A stretch of 64,000 nucleotides of DNA from an uncultured Desulfuromusa sp. (GTDB taxonomy: Bacteria > Desulfobacterota > Desulfuromonadia > Desulfuromonadales > Geopsychrobacteraceae), in NCBI RefSeq assembly GCF_963675815.1, contig NZ_OY776574.1, positions 1,792,001-1,856,000 on the forward strand, read 5' to 3'. The first letter of the stretch is position 1, and every line of letters begins with the position of its first letter. Below, piece after piece: positions 43,513 to 51,912 of the stretch. The notes beneath the pieces are model-generated. The model was not told the origin of the DNA, did not search any database, and saw only the letters and a program-made list of their open reading frames with translations. A program made the translations under genes and the position numbers.

Positions 43513-44571
43513 ATGAAAAAAATCGTGTTGCTGGGAGTGTTGGCGCTGTTTTCTCTGGCTGGGTTTGCCCAGGCGGAAACTCTGAGTCTGTTGACCTGGA
43601 AAGGCTATGCCCCCCAGGTTCTGGTTGACAAATTTGAAAAAGAAACAGGAATTAAGGTCGAAGTGACCTATTCCAACAATGAAGAGATGATTGCAAAGTT
43701 AAGGGCAACGCGTGGAGCTGGTTTTGATCTGGCCCAACCGAGCCAGGATCGGATTTCGTCAGTTCAGGAAAAGTACAAGATTTATCAGGCTATGGATTAT
43801 GCAAAAATCAATTCTGATCTGTTTATTCCTTCAATGTTGAATGCCGTTAAAAAGAATACCCTGGTAGGGGACGACTCATTTGCTGTGCCCTTCTGCTGGG
43901 GAACATCCGGTATGATTGTCAACTCGGCAAAAGCACCGGGTGCTAACAGTTGGAAAGCTCTTCTGGACAGCAAATATGAAGGCCGCGTCAGCTACCGCTT
44001 GAAGCGTCCAACCCTGATCGCCATGGGGTTTGCCCTGGGTTATGATCCCTTTGCCCTCTACTCTGATGCAGCTGCATACAAAGCGATGCTTGATAAAATT
44101 GCAGAGACTCTGATTGCCGCCAAGCCCCTGGTGAAAAACTATTGGGCCAATGGTGATGCGCTTCTCGAATCGATGCGTTCTGAAGAAGTCTTTGTTGCAA
44201 TGGCCTGGGATGCCGGTGGCTGGAAGCTGCATGACGATAACGCTGCTATTGATTTTGTTGCCCCACAGGAAGGTGCGTTGGGCTGGATCGATACCTTTGC
44301 TATCCCATCAAAAGCCAAAAACCTTGATGCTGCATATAAATGGATTAACTTTATGCTCAGACCCGAAAATGCCGGCTATTTTACCACCACAGAAAAATAT
44401 GGCACAGCATCTCAGGGTGCAAATGCATTTATTTCCCCTGAGGTTCGCGGTAACTTCGAGCGCACTTTCCCGCAAGCAGCGATTGACAATATCAAGTGGT
44501 ACCCGCCGGTTCCGGCTAAACTGGAAAGTATGGAAGGGAAGGTTCTTGACAAGGTCAAGGCTGCTCAGTAA
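43513..44571 (+). CDS. potD: Polyamine-type ABC transporter substrate-binding protein (PotD/PotF-like)
   Basis: 352 residues from ATG 43513 (AAGGAG upstream) with a signal peptide (KKIVLLGVLALFSLAGFAQA). It is periplasmic. LSLLTWKGYAPQVLVDKFEKETGIKV at the N-terminus, AVPFCWGTSGMIVN in the middle and AYKWINFMLRPENAGYF near the end match spermidine/putrescine-binding proteins. Ligand-contact Trp and Asp residues are present in similar positions, but the exact polyamine cannot be told. First gene of a potDABC operon. Confidence 0.88.
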   Translation: MKKIVLLGVLALFSLAGFAQAETLSLLTWKGYAPQVLVDKFEKETGIKVEVTYSNNEEMIAKLRATRGAGFDLAQPSQDRISSVQEKYKIYQAMDYAKINSDLFIPSMLNAVKKNTLVGDDSFAVPFCWGTSGMIVNSAKAPGANSWKALLDSKYEGRVSYRLKRPTLIAMGFALGYDPFALYSDAAAYKAMLDKIAETLIAAKPLVKNYWANGDALLESMRSEEVFVAMAWDAGGWKLHDDNAAIDFVAPQEGALGWIDTFAIPSKAKNLDAAYKWINFMLRPENAGYFTTTEKYGTASQGANAFISPEVRGNFERTFPQAAIDNIKWYPPVPAKLESMEGKVLDKVKAAQ

Positions 44572-44594
44572 TTTGAACGCAATGTTATGCTGTT

Positions 44595-44621
44595 ACAGGG
44601 ATGGCTTCGGCCATCCCTGTT
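44595..44621 (+). terminator. UUCG-capped hairpin between potD and potA
   Basis: An 11-bp perfect stem (ACAGGGATGGC with GCCATCCCTGT) closed by a TTCG tetraloop, followed by only four T. It lies 24 bp past the potD stop codon. It probably acts as a partial terminator or 3'-end stabiliser that lets more PotD be made than transporter subunits. Confidence 0.7.
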
Positions 44622-44673
44622 TTACCATGCAGGCAGATTTTCATGTGCTTGCAGGTGTTTTTTGGGAAAATTC

Positions 44674-45756
44674 ATGAATAATGATTTGTCTGTTTCCAAT
44701 CTGGTAAAAAAATTCGCAGATTTCACCGCTGTAGATTCTGTCTCTTTTGATGTTCCGCAAGGGTCATTTTTTTCTATTCTCGGTCCGTCCGGCTGCGGGA
44801 AAACAACCCTGTTGAGAATGATTGCCGGGTTTGAAGAACCGACATCCGGCAGCATCATGATCCGTGGTAAGGATATGGCCGGGGTCGGTCCGAACCTGCG
44901 TCCGGTCAATCTGGTGTTTCAACATCTGGCTCTTTTTCCGATGATGAATGTTGCTGAAAATATTGCTTTCGGGCTCCGGCGGAGAAAAGTGGACAGTGTC
45001 ACAATCAAAAAGAAAACCGAAGCTATTCTGGAGCGGGTCGGGTTGCCTGATTATGCAAAGCATCAGATCAGACAGCTTTCCGGAGGGCAGAAACAGCGCG
45101 TAGCCATTGCCCGGTGCCTGGTTCTGGAGCCTTCGGTTCTGCTTCTGGATGAGCCGTTGGGTGCGCTGGATCTGAAGCTGCGTGAACAGATGAAGGTTGA
45201 GTTGAAGACGCTGCAATCCAAAGTTGGGACCACGTTTGTTTATATCACTCATGATCAGTCTGAAGCACTGGTGATGTCTGATCGCGTTGTGGTGATGAAC
45301 GAGGGACGATTTGAACAACTGGGGACGCCGCAGGAACTTTATAGTCAGCCTTTGACCCCTTTTGTTGCCCAGTTTGTCGGTGATAACAATCTCTGGTCGG
45401 GGGAAATCACCGAATTATCCGGAACGGATGCCATTATCCGCACCGACGAAGGGTTTATCTTTCGCAGCAGAGTGCAGGGAAATGTCATTGTCGGTCGGCG
45501 TGCCGATCTGTTTCTGCGCCCGGAGACACTTCGGATTCAACCGCCGGAAAAAGAAGGATTGAATACTTTCAACGTTACCGTGAAGACAATCCTTTTTGAT
45601 GGCGCCAACAGCCGTCTGTTGACGGTGACACCAGAAGATCACGAACTGTTGGTTGCTTTGCCGCAAAATCGTAGTTTTGATCATATTCAGCCGGGGCAGA
45701 CGATAGAAGTCGGCTGGCATTCCGAAGCGGGTGTCTGTTTCGCTGCGAGGGATTGA
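44674..45756 (+). CDS. potA: Polyamine-type ABC transporter ATPase (PotA-like)
   Basis: 360 residues from ATG 44674. The cassette has Walker A GPSGCGKTT, signature LSGGQKQRVAIAR, Walker B VLLLDEPLGALD and the switch His (ITHDQSEAL). A C-terminal TOBE/OB domain (about 280-360; RRADLFLRPETLRIQPPE) is typical of MalK/PotA regulators. The Q-loop residue has changed context (NLVFQHLALFPMM). It energises the PotB-PotC permease. Confidence 0.93.
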   Translation: MNNDLSVSNLVKKFADFTAVDSVSFDVPQGSFFSILGPSGCGKTTLLRMIAGFEEPTSGSIMIRGKDMAGVGPNLRPVNLVFQHLALFPMMNVAENIAFGLRRRKVDSVTIKKKTEAILERVGLPDYAKHQIRQLSGGQKQRVAIARCLVLEPSVLLLDEPLGALDLKLREQMKVELKTLQSKVGTTFVYITHDQSEALVMSDRVVVMNEGRFEQLGTPQELYSQPLTPFVAQFVGDNNLWSGEITELSGTDAIIRTDEGFIFRSRVQGNVIVGRRADLFLRPETLRIQPPEKEGLNTFNVTVKTILFDGANSRLLTVTPEDHELLVALPQNRSFDHIQPGQTIEVGWHSEAGVCFAARD

Positions 45757-45758
45757 TC

Positions 45759-46622
45759 ATGGTGATTTCAAAATCTTCAAAGACGGCGCTTTGGCTGTTT
45801 CTGACCCCGGTTCTGTGTTGGTTGCTGTTGTTGATCGTTCTGCCGCATATCGATTTGTTGCTGATGAGTTTTGGCGGTGAAAATGATTATGGAGATCCGG
45901 TCTGGACGTTGCAGAACTACCGGAATTTTTTTACGGAACCGATCTACTGGAATACCTTTTTGCGCACGGCAATTTTTTCGGTTATTACGACTTTTATCAC
46001 CTTCATTCTCGCCATGCCGGTCGCATTTTATATTGTCAAAGTTGTCAGACCCCGATTTCAAGGGGCGATGGTGCTGATGCTGTTGTTGCCCTTCTGGGTC
46101 AGTGAGCTGGTGCGGGTTTATGGCTGGATGATTCTTCTGCGTGAGTCAGGTGTCATTAACCATTTCCTGCTGAAGCTGGGGTTGATCGATAAGCCCGTTG
46201 AAATGCTGTATAACGATGCCACCATGATCATGGGGCTGGTCTACACCTCAATGTTGTTTATGGCGGTGCCGATTATTTCGGCAATGGAAAGTCTCGATGA
46301 CAGTTTGATTGAAGCGGCGCATGATCTCGGCAGCGGTAAGCTGGTGATCTGGTACAAGATTATCCTTCCCCATTGCAAACCGGGGATAACCTCCGGCTCC
46401 ATTGTTGTTTTTATGCTGGTTCTGGGGAACTATCTCACCCCGAACCTGATGGGTGGTAAGAACTCTCTGTGGTTTACCGAGCAGATTTATAATCAGTTTA
46501 TCGCCAGCTTTAACTGGAATCAGGGAGCTGCCTTTGGCTTTATGCTGCTGTTGCTCAGTTCACTGATTATCTGGATTGGTCTGAAACTGTCACGCCAAAA
46601 ACTCGGGGAGGTGGCATCGTGA
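45759..46622 (+). CDS. potB: Polyamine-type ABC transporter permease (PotB-like)
   Basis: 287 residues from ATG 45759, 2 bp after the potA stop. Six membrane helices. The cytoplasmic EAA loop (SLIEAAHDLGSGKLVIWYKIILPHCKPGI) contacts the ATPase. FWVSELVRVYGWMILLRESG is characteristic of PotB. It ends in an overlap with potC. Confidence 0.92.
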   Translation: MVISKSSKTALWLFLTPVLCWLLLLIVLPHIDLLLMSFGGENDYGDPVWTLQNYRNFFTEPIYWNTFLRTAIFSVITTFITFILAMPVAFYIVKVVRPRFQGAMVLMLLLPFWVSELVRVYGWMILLRESGVINHFLLKLGLIDKPVEMLYNDATMIMGLVYTSMLFMAVPIISAMESLDDSLIEAAHDLGSGKLVIWYKIILPHCKPGITSGSIVVFMLVLGNYLTPNLMGGKNSLWFTEQIYNQFIASFNWNQGAAFGFMLLLLSSLIIWIGLKLSRQKLGEVAS

Positions 46623-47473
46623 TCAGGAGCCTTCCGAATTCAAAACGCTATAGTTTTACCTATGGCACTTTCATCATCTGTTATTTTATTTTTCTATTTG
46701 CGCCGCTGTTTGTCACCTGTGTCCTGGCCTTCAATGATTCTGATTTTCCATCATTGCCCTGGTATGGTTTCAGTCTCGACTGGTTTGTGGCTGCGGGACC
46801 GGAGCGGATCGGTATTTTTAACGACAGTCAGAACCTGCGCGCCATTTTTACCAGTTTCCAGACCGCTTTCTGGGTCGCTCTCTTCAGCACCATCGTGGGA
46901 ACTTGCGCCGCTTTTCTGTTTGAACAGGAGAGTTTCCCCTTTAAAAATATTCTCTATTTCCTGATGCTGGCGCCACTGGTGATTCCCGGCGTTATTCTGG
47001 GGATCTCGCTATTGCTGGCGGCGAACACTGCCGGAACTTTTGTTGAAAACAGCTTCGGGATAGACATCGCTCTGTTTCGGCCCAGTTTCTGGCTTGTGGT
47101 CATGGGGCAGTTCTCATTTATAACCACCTTTGTTGCTTTGGTTGTCTCAGCCCGGTTGCGTAAGTTTGATTCGACTTTGGAAGAAGCGGCGATGAATCTC
47201 GGGGCCACACGGCTTGAGGTGATCTGGCACATTACCCTCAAATTTTTACGTCCGGCGATCATTGGAGCAGGGGCTGTTGCGTTTTTGATGAGCTTTGAAA
47301 ACTTCAACACCACGTTATTCCTCGTCGGCTCCAAACCGACTCTGCCGATCAATCTTTATCTTCAGGTCAGGGATGGCAGTACCCCCGTCATCAACGCGAT
47401 CTCCCTGTTGTTGATTGTCGGAACCTTCTGTCTGGCTTTGGTCAACCTCTACTTCACGAAAGAAAAAGACTGA
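46619..47473 (+). CDS. potC: Polyamine-type ABC transporter permease (PotC-like)
   Basis: 284 residues from a GTG that overlaps the potB stop codon (GTGA), implying translational coupling. Six membrane helices with an EAA loop (TLEEAAMNLGATRLEVIWHITLKFLRPAI). ALVIPGVILGISLLL-type helix and FENFNTTLFLVG are typical of PotC. Last gene of the operon. Confidence 0.92.
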   Translation: MIRSLPNSKRYSFTYGTFIICYFIFLFAPLFVTCVLAFNDSDFPSLPWYGFSLDWFVAAGPERIGIFNDSQNLRAIFTSFQTAFWVALFSTIVGTCAAFLFEQESFPFKNILYFLMLAPLVIPGVILGISLLLAANTAGTFVENSFGIDIALFRPSFWLVVMGQFSFITTFVALVVSARLRKFDSTLEEAAMNLGATRLEVIWHITLKFLRPAIIGAGAVAFLMSFENFNTTLFLVGSKPTLPINLYLQVRDGSTPVINAISLLLIVGTFCLALVNLYFTKEKD

Positions 47474-47574
47474 TTCTCCCCTTTCTTTTCTGATTTCAGT
47501 TGTATTCAAGGCAAGATTTGCTATTCTCACTCATAGATAGGGGCAGGCTTGCAATATAACTTCTGGAGGATGTT

Positions 47575-48516
47575 ATGGCACGGAAACCACGGTTACACTT
47601 TCCGGGGGCTGTTTACCACGTCACCTTGCATGGCAATGGTAATCAGCAGGTCTTTTTCGATGCAACGGACCGGACCCGGTTTCTGCTTCTGATTCAGGAA
47701 GGAATTGAGAAGTTTGGGCATAAAGTCCATGCTTATTGCCTGCTGCCGAATAAACTGCAACTGGTTATTGAAGTTGATGAAGTCCCGCTATCGCGAATCA
47801 TGCAGCAACTTGGTTTTCGTTACACCCGCTGGTTTAACGACTGGCATCACCAGGCCGGGCATCTATTTCAGGGACGCTATAAAGCGATTCTGATCAATCC
47901 GGAGACATATCTGCTGAATCTGGTCAGAGAAGTTCATCTGGCTCCGGTCAGGTTGCATCTTGAAACGGATCCTATGCGCTATGGCTGGAGCAGTCATCGG
48001 GCCTATTGTGGCCGGGAAGCGGTGCTCTGGCTTAGCAGGGATCGAACCTTTCTACAGATAGAAGAGACGGGGGTCCGGGCTCTGATGAAGTTTCATGCTT
48101 ACGTCAATGAAGGTTTGGAAACCACTGCGCCGATTGATTTTAACCGTGGTAGCGAAAGCGATCCCCGGATCCTTGGGGATGATGAATTTGTGCGTGGGGT
48201 TTTAAAGCTGTCACGACAGAAATATCAACCTAAAGTGAAACCGGAGAAGGTGTTGCAAATTGTTCTGGATCGCTACAAAATTACCGAAGAAGAACTGGCT
48301 GCACCCGGTAAAAATCGACACAATTCCGAAGCTCGGGCATTTCTCGCGTGGCTCTATCTGGAAACGGGATGTGGTACGATGACCGCTCTTGGTGAACGGC
48401 TTGGCCGTGATGTTTCATCTCTGAGTTCGGGGGTGCGGAGGCTACAGTTGAAGGCTAAGAAAGACGCAAAGACCGCCGACAAATATCAGAAATTGATGAA
48501 TCGGGTCCGGCGCTGA
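47575..48516 (+). CDS. REP-associated tyrosine transposase homologue lacking catalytic residues
   Basis: 313 residues. The fold matches the IS200/RAYT family: ARKPRLHFPGAVYHVTLHGN, DRTRFLLLI, then AYCLLPNKLQLVIEV where the family has NHxH, and HLFQGRYKAIL. The HUH histidines are replaced by Lys60 and Gln62. The expected Tyr in the RYxxLNPVR segment is Glu119 (LVREVHLAPVRL). So the nuclease should be inactive. The C-terminal 90 residues form a DnaA/HTH-like DNA-binding domain (ARAFLAWLYLETGCG...LGRDVSSLSSGVRRL). GGAGG precedes the ATG and a promoter-like TTGTAT-N16-TATTCT ends at 47527. A domesticated DNA-binding role is inferred. Confidence 0.8.
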   Translation: MARKPRLHFPGAVYHVTLHGNGNQQVFFDATDRTRFLLLIQEGIEKFGHKVHAYCLLPNKLQLVIEVDEVPLSRIMQQLGFRYTRWFNDWHHQAGHLFQGRYKAILINPETYLLNLVREVHLAPVRLHLETDPMRYGWSSHRAYCGREAVLWLSRDRTFLQIEETGVRALMKFHAYVNEGLETTAPIDFNRGSESDPRILGDDEFVRGVLKLSRQKYQPKVKPEKVLQIVLDRYKITEEELAAPGKNRHNSEARAFLAWLYLETGCGTMTALGERLGRDVSSLSSGVRRLQLKAKKDAKTADKYQKLMNRVRR

Positions 48517-48544
48517 TGGAACCGGGTTACGCTGGATTGCCGTG

Positions 48545-49900
48545 TCAGTTGAGATGTTCTTCAGGTTTTGGATTGACAGGGCGGAAGTGTGCTACGGTAG
48601 ACCCCTTTTGTGGCCTGAAGTCGACCAGCACCATGCCGCTGAATCGTTTTCCTTTATAAACCTCTACCCGATAGAGTTGACCGGCTTTATCGATGGAATA
48701 GCTTTTATTGAGCTGGTTTTGCCCAATTTGAAAATGCCCGTCACTTGATTGGTCCGGTTTTGCAAAACCGATGACATTGACCCGGTATCCCTTTTGATTA
48801 TTGACCAGAAATTTTTTCTGCACTGGAACGATGGAACCGAAGGGAATGTCCTGAGGAACGCCATCGATCAATATTTCAACCCCCTCAATACTACGATCTA
48901 GTTCAACATACAGTGGATCTAAAAAAGCCAGCCGATTGTTACCATAGTGGAGTCGATACTGTTCTTCCGTCGGTTGTAATGTAATCAATGGATTTCTGGA
49001 ACTAAAGTCAGGTTCAACTGTTTTCGCCAGGGGAAAGTGCTTAACGGATGTCCGCATATTATTCAGTTCCAGTTGAATCCGTCCCTCCGCCAGGGAAATC
49101 AGGGCATCATCTTTAATAACCTGCTTCACCCCTGCAGGTGTCAGAGGGAAATCCCGGCGGAATGTTATCCCCATTTGTTGCATAAAGCTTTCCAGGGCTT
49201 CGAGGTGATAATATGTGCGCAGGTGGACCGGGTATTTTTTGCTGGCTTCTACAGCTATCGTCGGTTTGTTGTGACTGACAGCGAAGAAAGACAATGATTT
49301 TTTTGCAGGAATGTCTTTCGTCGTGCTTGCGGTATTCATATTTTTCAATTGAAAATAATGATCTTTTGCTTGGACTTTTTTGTTGACCTGCTGGATGGCC
49401 GTTTCGGCCAGTTCCTGTAGCTGGCCAAAATGAGCCCCCGGTAACTGTTTCTGGTCGATGACACAACTCTGTCCCCAGCGGTTGGGATTGCGCTGGCTGT
49501 TAATGCGGGTTGGATGGTAAAAACCGCTACCATCGTGCAGGTTCAGAATCAGATCGACCTGCGATTCGGTAATAATCGATTTAATGCGTTTGATCGATGC
49601 ATATTGTGGATCGCTCTTGGAAACAGCAGCAAACTTCAAGTTCATGTCGCCGCGTACCCGTTTGAGGATGGCTTCACTATTCAGGTTGGGAACAATCCAC
49701 AGGTTTCCCTTTTCAATCCGGTAGCGGGTGACCAGCGTAGCCGCAGCGTGGAAGCCACCTGGCTCATCACCATCGACTCCGCCAATGACCAGAAGTGTCG
49801 GCCCTGATTTTAACCCGGTGTTCTGGTGAAAGCTGAAATCAACAGCCAGAAGCTGTGTCGGGATAACCAATAAAAAAAAGAGGAATAGTGGTAATCTCAT
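48545..49900 (-). CDS. M99/M14-type peptidoglycan carboxypeptidase-like protein (Csd4-like)
   Basis: 451 residues with a signal peptide (about 1-19; LPLFLFFLLVIPTQLLA). The metal-site block is GGVDGDEPGGFHAA, followed by a His at about 122 (LILNLHDGSGFY). Csd4 of Helicobacter has GDEPGG with Gln in the position of the usual His; here it is Asp43. Glu46 and His122 are kept. Csd4 trims peptidoglycan tripeptides and shapes the cell. The last 150 residues are beta-rich and may bind the wall. Periplasmic. Substrate by homology only. Confidence 0.72.
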   Translation of the reverse strand: MRLPLFLFFLLVIPTQLLAVDFSFHQNTGLKSGPTLLVIGGVDGDEPGGFHAAATLVTRYRIEKGNLWIVPNLNSEAILKRVRGDMNLKFAAVSKSDPQYASIKRIKSIITESQVDLILNLHDGSGFYHPTRINSQRNPNRWGQSCVIDQKQLPGAHFGQLQELAETAIQQVNKKVQAKDHYFQLKNMNTASTTKDIPAKKSLSFFAVSHNKPTIAVEASKKYPVHLRTYYHLEALESFMQQMGITFRRDFPLTPAGVKQVIKDDALISLAEGRIQLELNNMRTSVKHFPLAKTVEPDFSSRNPLITLQPTEEQYRLHYGNNRLAFLDPLYVELDRSIEGVEILIDGVPQDIPFGSIVPVQKKFLVNNQKGYRVNVIGFAKPDQSSDGHFQIGQNQLNKSYSIDKAGQLYRVEVYKGKRFSGMVLVDFRPQKGSTVAHFRPVNPKPEEHLN

Positions 49901-50030
49901 AGTCGTCCAAATAACAAAAAAAGTTGGATTTATCTCTCGCTAAAGATTTAGATTTGTCTAATATATGTAAATGTAGATATTATAGTCGTCATCTGTCAAC
50001 TGTTTTTATTTTGTGGAGTGGAAAAAATTT

Positions 50031-50522
50031 ATGTCAGAATTCTCTTTACGTTCTATCGGTTCTATTAGAACCCCCTATTTTGATTCAGCTCCTTATCAGC
50101 CGGTTGATACTGATGAGCAGGAATTTTACCTGCAACTCAATTCCGAATATGTTGCCGGGCTCAAGGACCTGGATTCTTTTACCTATATTTATATCCTTTA
50201 CTATATCGATCGCTTGAAAGCTGAACCGAAAATGGAGGTGGCACCTCCTTGGGCTGCGGGTCAAGAGGTTGGCTTGTTTGCCAGTCGTTCGCCGGTTCGT
50301 CCCAACCCGATTGGCCTCAGTGTGGTCAGGGTAAAAAAGATCAGCGGCAACCGGATTTATACCTCCGGGCTAGATGTTTTTGACAACACCCCGTTGCTCG
50401 ATATCAAGCCCTACATCAATGATCTGGATAGTAAGTGCGACGCCAATAACGGCTGGGTTCAGAATTTTGAGAGTGATGAACACATGGCCCTGCATATTCA
50501 GGGAATTCCGCATGATTATTGA
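50031..50522 (+). CDS. trmO: tRNA (N6-threonylcarbamoyladenosine37-N6)-methyltransferase TrmO family
   Basis: 163 residues of the YaeB/TsaA/TrmO beta-barrel family, which methylates t6A37 in tRNA using S-adenosylmethionine. It opens with FSLRSIGSIRTPY. VGLFASRSPVRPNPIGLSVVRV is the family signature, and GLDVFDNTPLLDIKPYI follows. I use ATG 50031; an in-frame GTG at 50013 is possible. Some members of this family are encoded by CRISPR neighbours or plasmids, but nothing else links it to the cas operon. Confidence 0.88.
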   Translation: MSEFSLRSIGSIRTPYFDSAPYQPVDTDEQEFYLQLNSEYVAGLKDLDSFTYIYILYYIDRLKAEPKMEVAPPWAAGQEVGLFASRSPVRPNPIGLSVVRVKKISGNRIYTSGLDVFDNTPLLDIKPYINDLDSKCDANNGWVQNFESDEHMALHIQGIPHDY

Positions 50523-50549
50523 TGGTGGGAAGGCTAGAAGCTTGTCCGA

Positions 50550-50577
50550 TTGCAAGATACCGAATAGGGGATATAAT
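50550..50577 (+). promoter_or_regulatory. Promoter of a small transcription unit upstream of cas1
   Basis: TTGCAA (50550-50555), a 16-bp spacer, and a perfect TATAAT (50572-50577), just past the trmO stop codon. It would start an RNA of about 98 bases at about 50584. Confidence 0.6.
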
Positions 50578-50612
50578 GTATTTTGATTGAATGTTCTGAT
50601 GAGGGGGGAAGC

Positions 50613-50663
50613 ATGAACAAACCAATGACAGCTATAAATAAAATTACCAAGGCGCACGGATAA
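50613..50663 (+). CDS. 16-residue mini-ORF (possible leader peptide or sRNA)
   Basis: ATG 50613 follows a very strong purine tract (GAGGGGGG, 4 bp away). The frame reads MNKPMTAINKITKAHG and stops at TAA inside the terminator stem. Promoter, mini-ORF and terminator make a closed unit, with nothing further downstream until cas1. Whether the peptide or the RNA matters is unknown. Confidence 0.4.
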   Translation: MNKPMTAINKITKAHG

Positions 50664-50681
50664 TTATCCGTGCGCTTTTTT
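50652..50681 (+). terminator. Rho-independent terminator of the mini transcription unit
   Basis: A perfect 10-bp stem (GCGCACGGAT with ATCCGTGCGC), AATT loop, then six T. It ends the short unit and insulates the cas operon from trmO. Confidence 0.88.
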
Positions 50682-50937
50682 GTTCTGGGTTTGGAGCAGA
50701 TCCGATGAAAGTTGACCCGGATATCTAGCTGCGCTGGTCCATCGATTTCGCGAATTGTCATTAATTCCTCTGTCGGAGTTTTATTTTACCATCATTTGTG
50801 TGCAGGGGCGGGAATCATTGTTGGGTAAGACTACTGGTAGCGTGGTCACCGTGGATGATGAAGGGCGAAAGTAAAATGTTGTGACTTTATCTGTCATTGT
50901 AGTGGGGTAAAACTTTTGATAAGGAGGGTATATTGGC
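50682..50937. other. Gap upstream of cas1
   Basis: About 255 bp. It presumably holds the cas promoter, but I could not pick a convincing -35/-10 pair. AAGGAGG lies 10 bp before the cas1 ATG. No degenerate CRISPR repeat is visible here. Confidence 0.4.
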
Positions 50938-51912
50938 ATGGAAGATTTTTCGCCATCTGATTTAAAAACAATCCTGCACTCGAAACGGGCTAACCTGTAC
51001 TACCTTGAATATTGCCGGGTGATGCAGAAAGACGGTCGCGTGCTTTATTTAACCGAAGACAAGAAAAGCCACCTCTACTTCAATATCCCCATTGCCAATA
51101 CAACAGTCCTTTTATTGGGAAACGGGACTTCAATCACCCAAGCGGCGGTGCGGATGCTGGCTCAGGCCGGAGTTCTCATTGGTTTTTCCGGCGGCGGCGG
51201 AACCCCTCTTTATATGGGGACTGAAATTGAATGGTTGACGCCTCAGAGTGAATATCGCCCTACAGAATACCTGCAAGGTTGGCTCTCTTTCTGGTTTGAT
51301 GATGGATTGAGATTAAAGGCGGCCAAAGAACTTCAAATTGCCCGCGTCGATTATTTGCGTAAGGTCTGGCGCAAAGATCGCGAGTTGAAAGCAGCAGGAT
51401 TTGACGCTGATTGCCTTGAGATTGATGCTGCTCTGGATGCTTCTCTCAGGCAAATCAGGACAGCTACAAAAACAACTTTTTTATTGGCAGCCGAGGCCAA
51501 ACTCACCAAACAGCTCTATAAACAGGCCGCTCACAATACAAGCATAAAAGATTTTACCCGCGAACGAGAGGCTACAGATAGAGCCAACTCTTTTCTCAAC
51601 CACGGCAACTATCTCGCCTACGGTCTTGCCGCCAGCACCCTGTGGGTATTGGGAATACCACATAGTTTTGCGGTGATGCATGGGAAAACCCGGCGTGGAG
51701 CACTGGTATTTGATGTCGCAGATCTGGTTAAGGATGCCATCGTTCTGCCCTGGGCGTTTATCTGTGCCAAAGAGAATGCCACAAATCAGGAATTTCGCCA
51801 GCAATGCCTTCAGGCTTTTGCCGATCATAAAGTTCTGGATTATATGTTCGATCATGTGAAGAAGGTTGCTTTGCAAGGGAGAGAGCTGAATATGGAGGAC
51901 TCTGCGTCATGA
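50938..51912 (+). CDS. cas1: CRISPR integrase Cas1, type I-F
   Basis: 324 residues. It inserts new spacers together with Cas2. The N-terminal beta-domain has DLKTILHSKRANLYYLEYCRV, and the helical nuclease domain has REATDRANSFLNHGNYLAYGLAASTLWVLGIPHSFAVMHG with the metal His, then ALVFDVADLVKD with the catalytic Asp. The type I-F subgroup is clear from the partner genes and from sequence character. Its stop overlaps the cas2-3 ATG by 4 bp. Confidence 0.97.
   Translation: MEDFSPSDLKTILHSKRANLYYLEYCRVMQKDGRVLYLTEDKKSHLYFNIPIANTTVLLLGNGTSITQAAVRMLAQAGVLIGFSGGGGTPLYMGTEIEWLTPQSEYRPTEYLQGWLSFWFDDGLRLKAAKELQIARVDYLRKVWRKDRELKAAGFDADCLEIDAALDASLRQIRTATKTTFLLAAEAKLTKQLYKQAAHNTSIKDFTREREATDRANSFLNHGNYLAYGLAASTLWVLGIPHSFAVMHGKTRRGALVFDVADLVKDAIVLPWAFICAKENATNQEFRQQCLQAFADHKVLDYMFDHVKKVALQGRELNMEDSAS

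Noticed and set aside
50682..50937. CreA-like degenerate CRISPR repeat upstream of cas1
   Set aside because: I looked for CCGCC...GGCGG-type remnants next to the mini-ORF and found none convincing.
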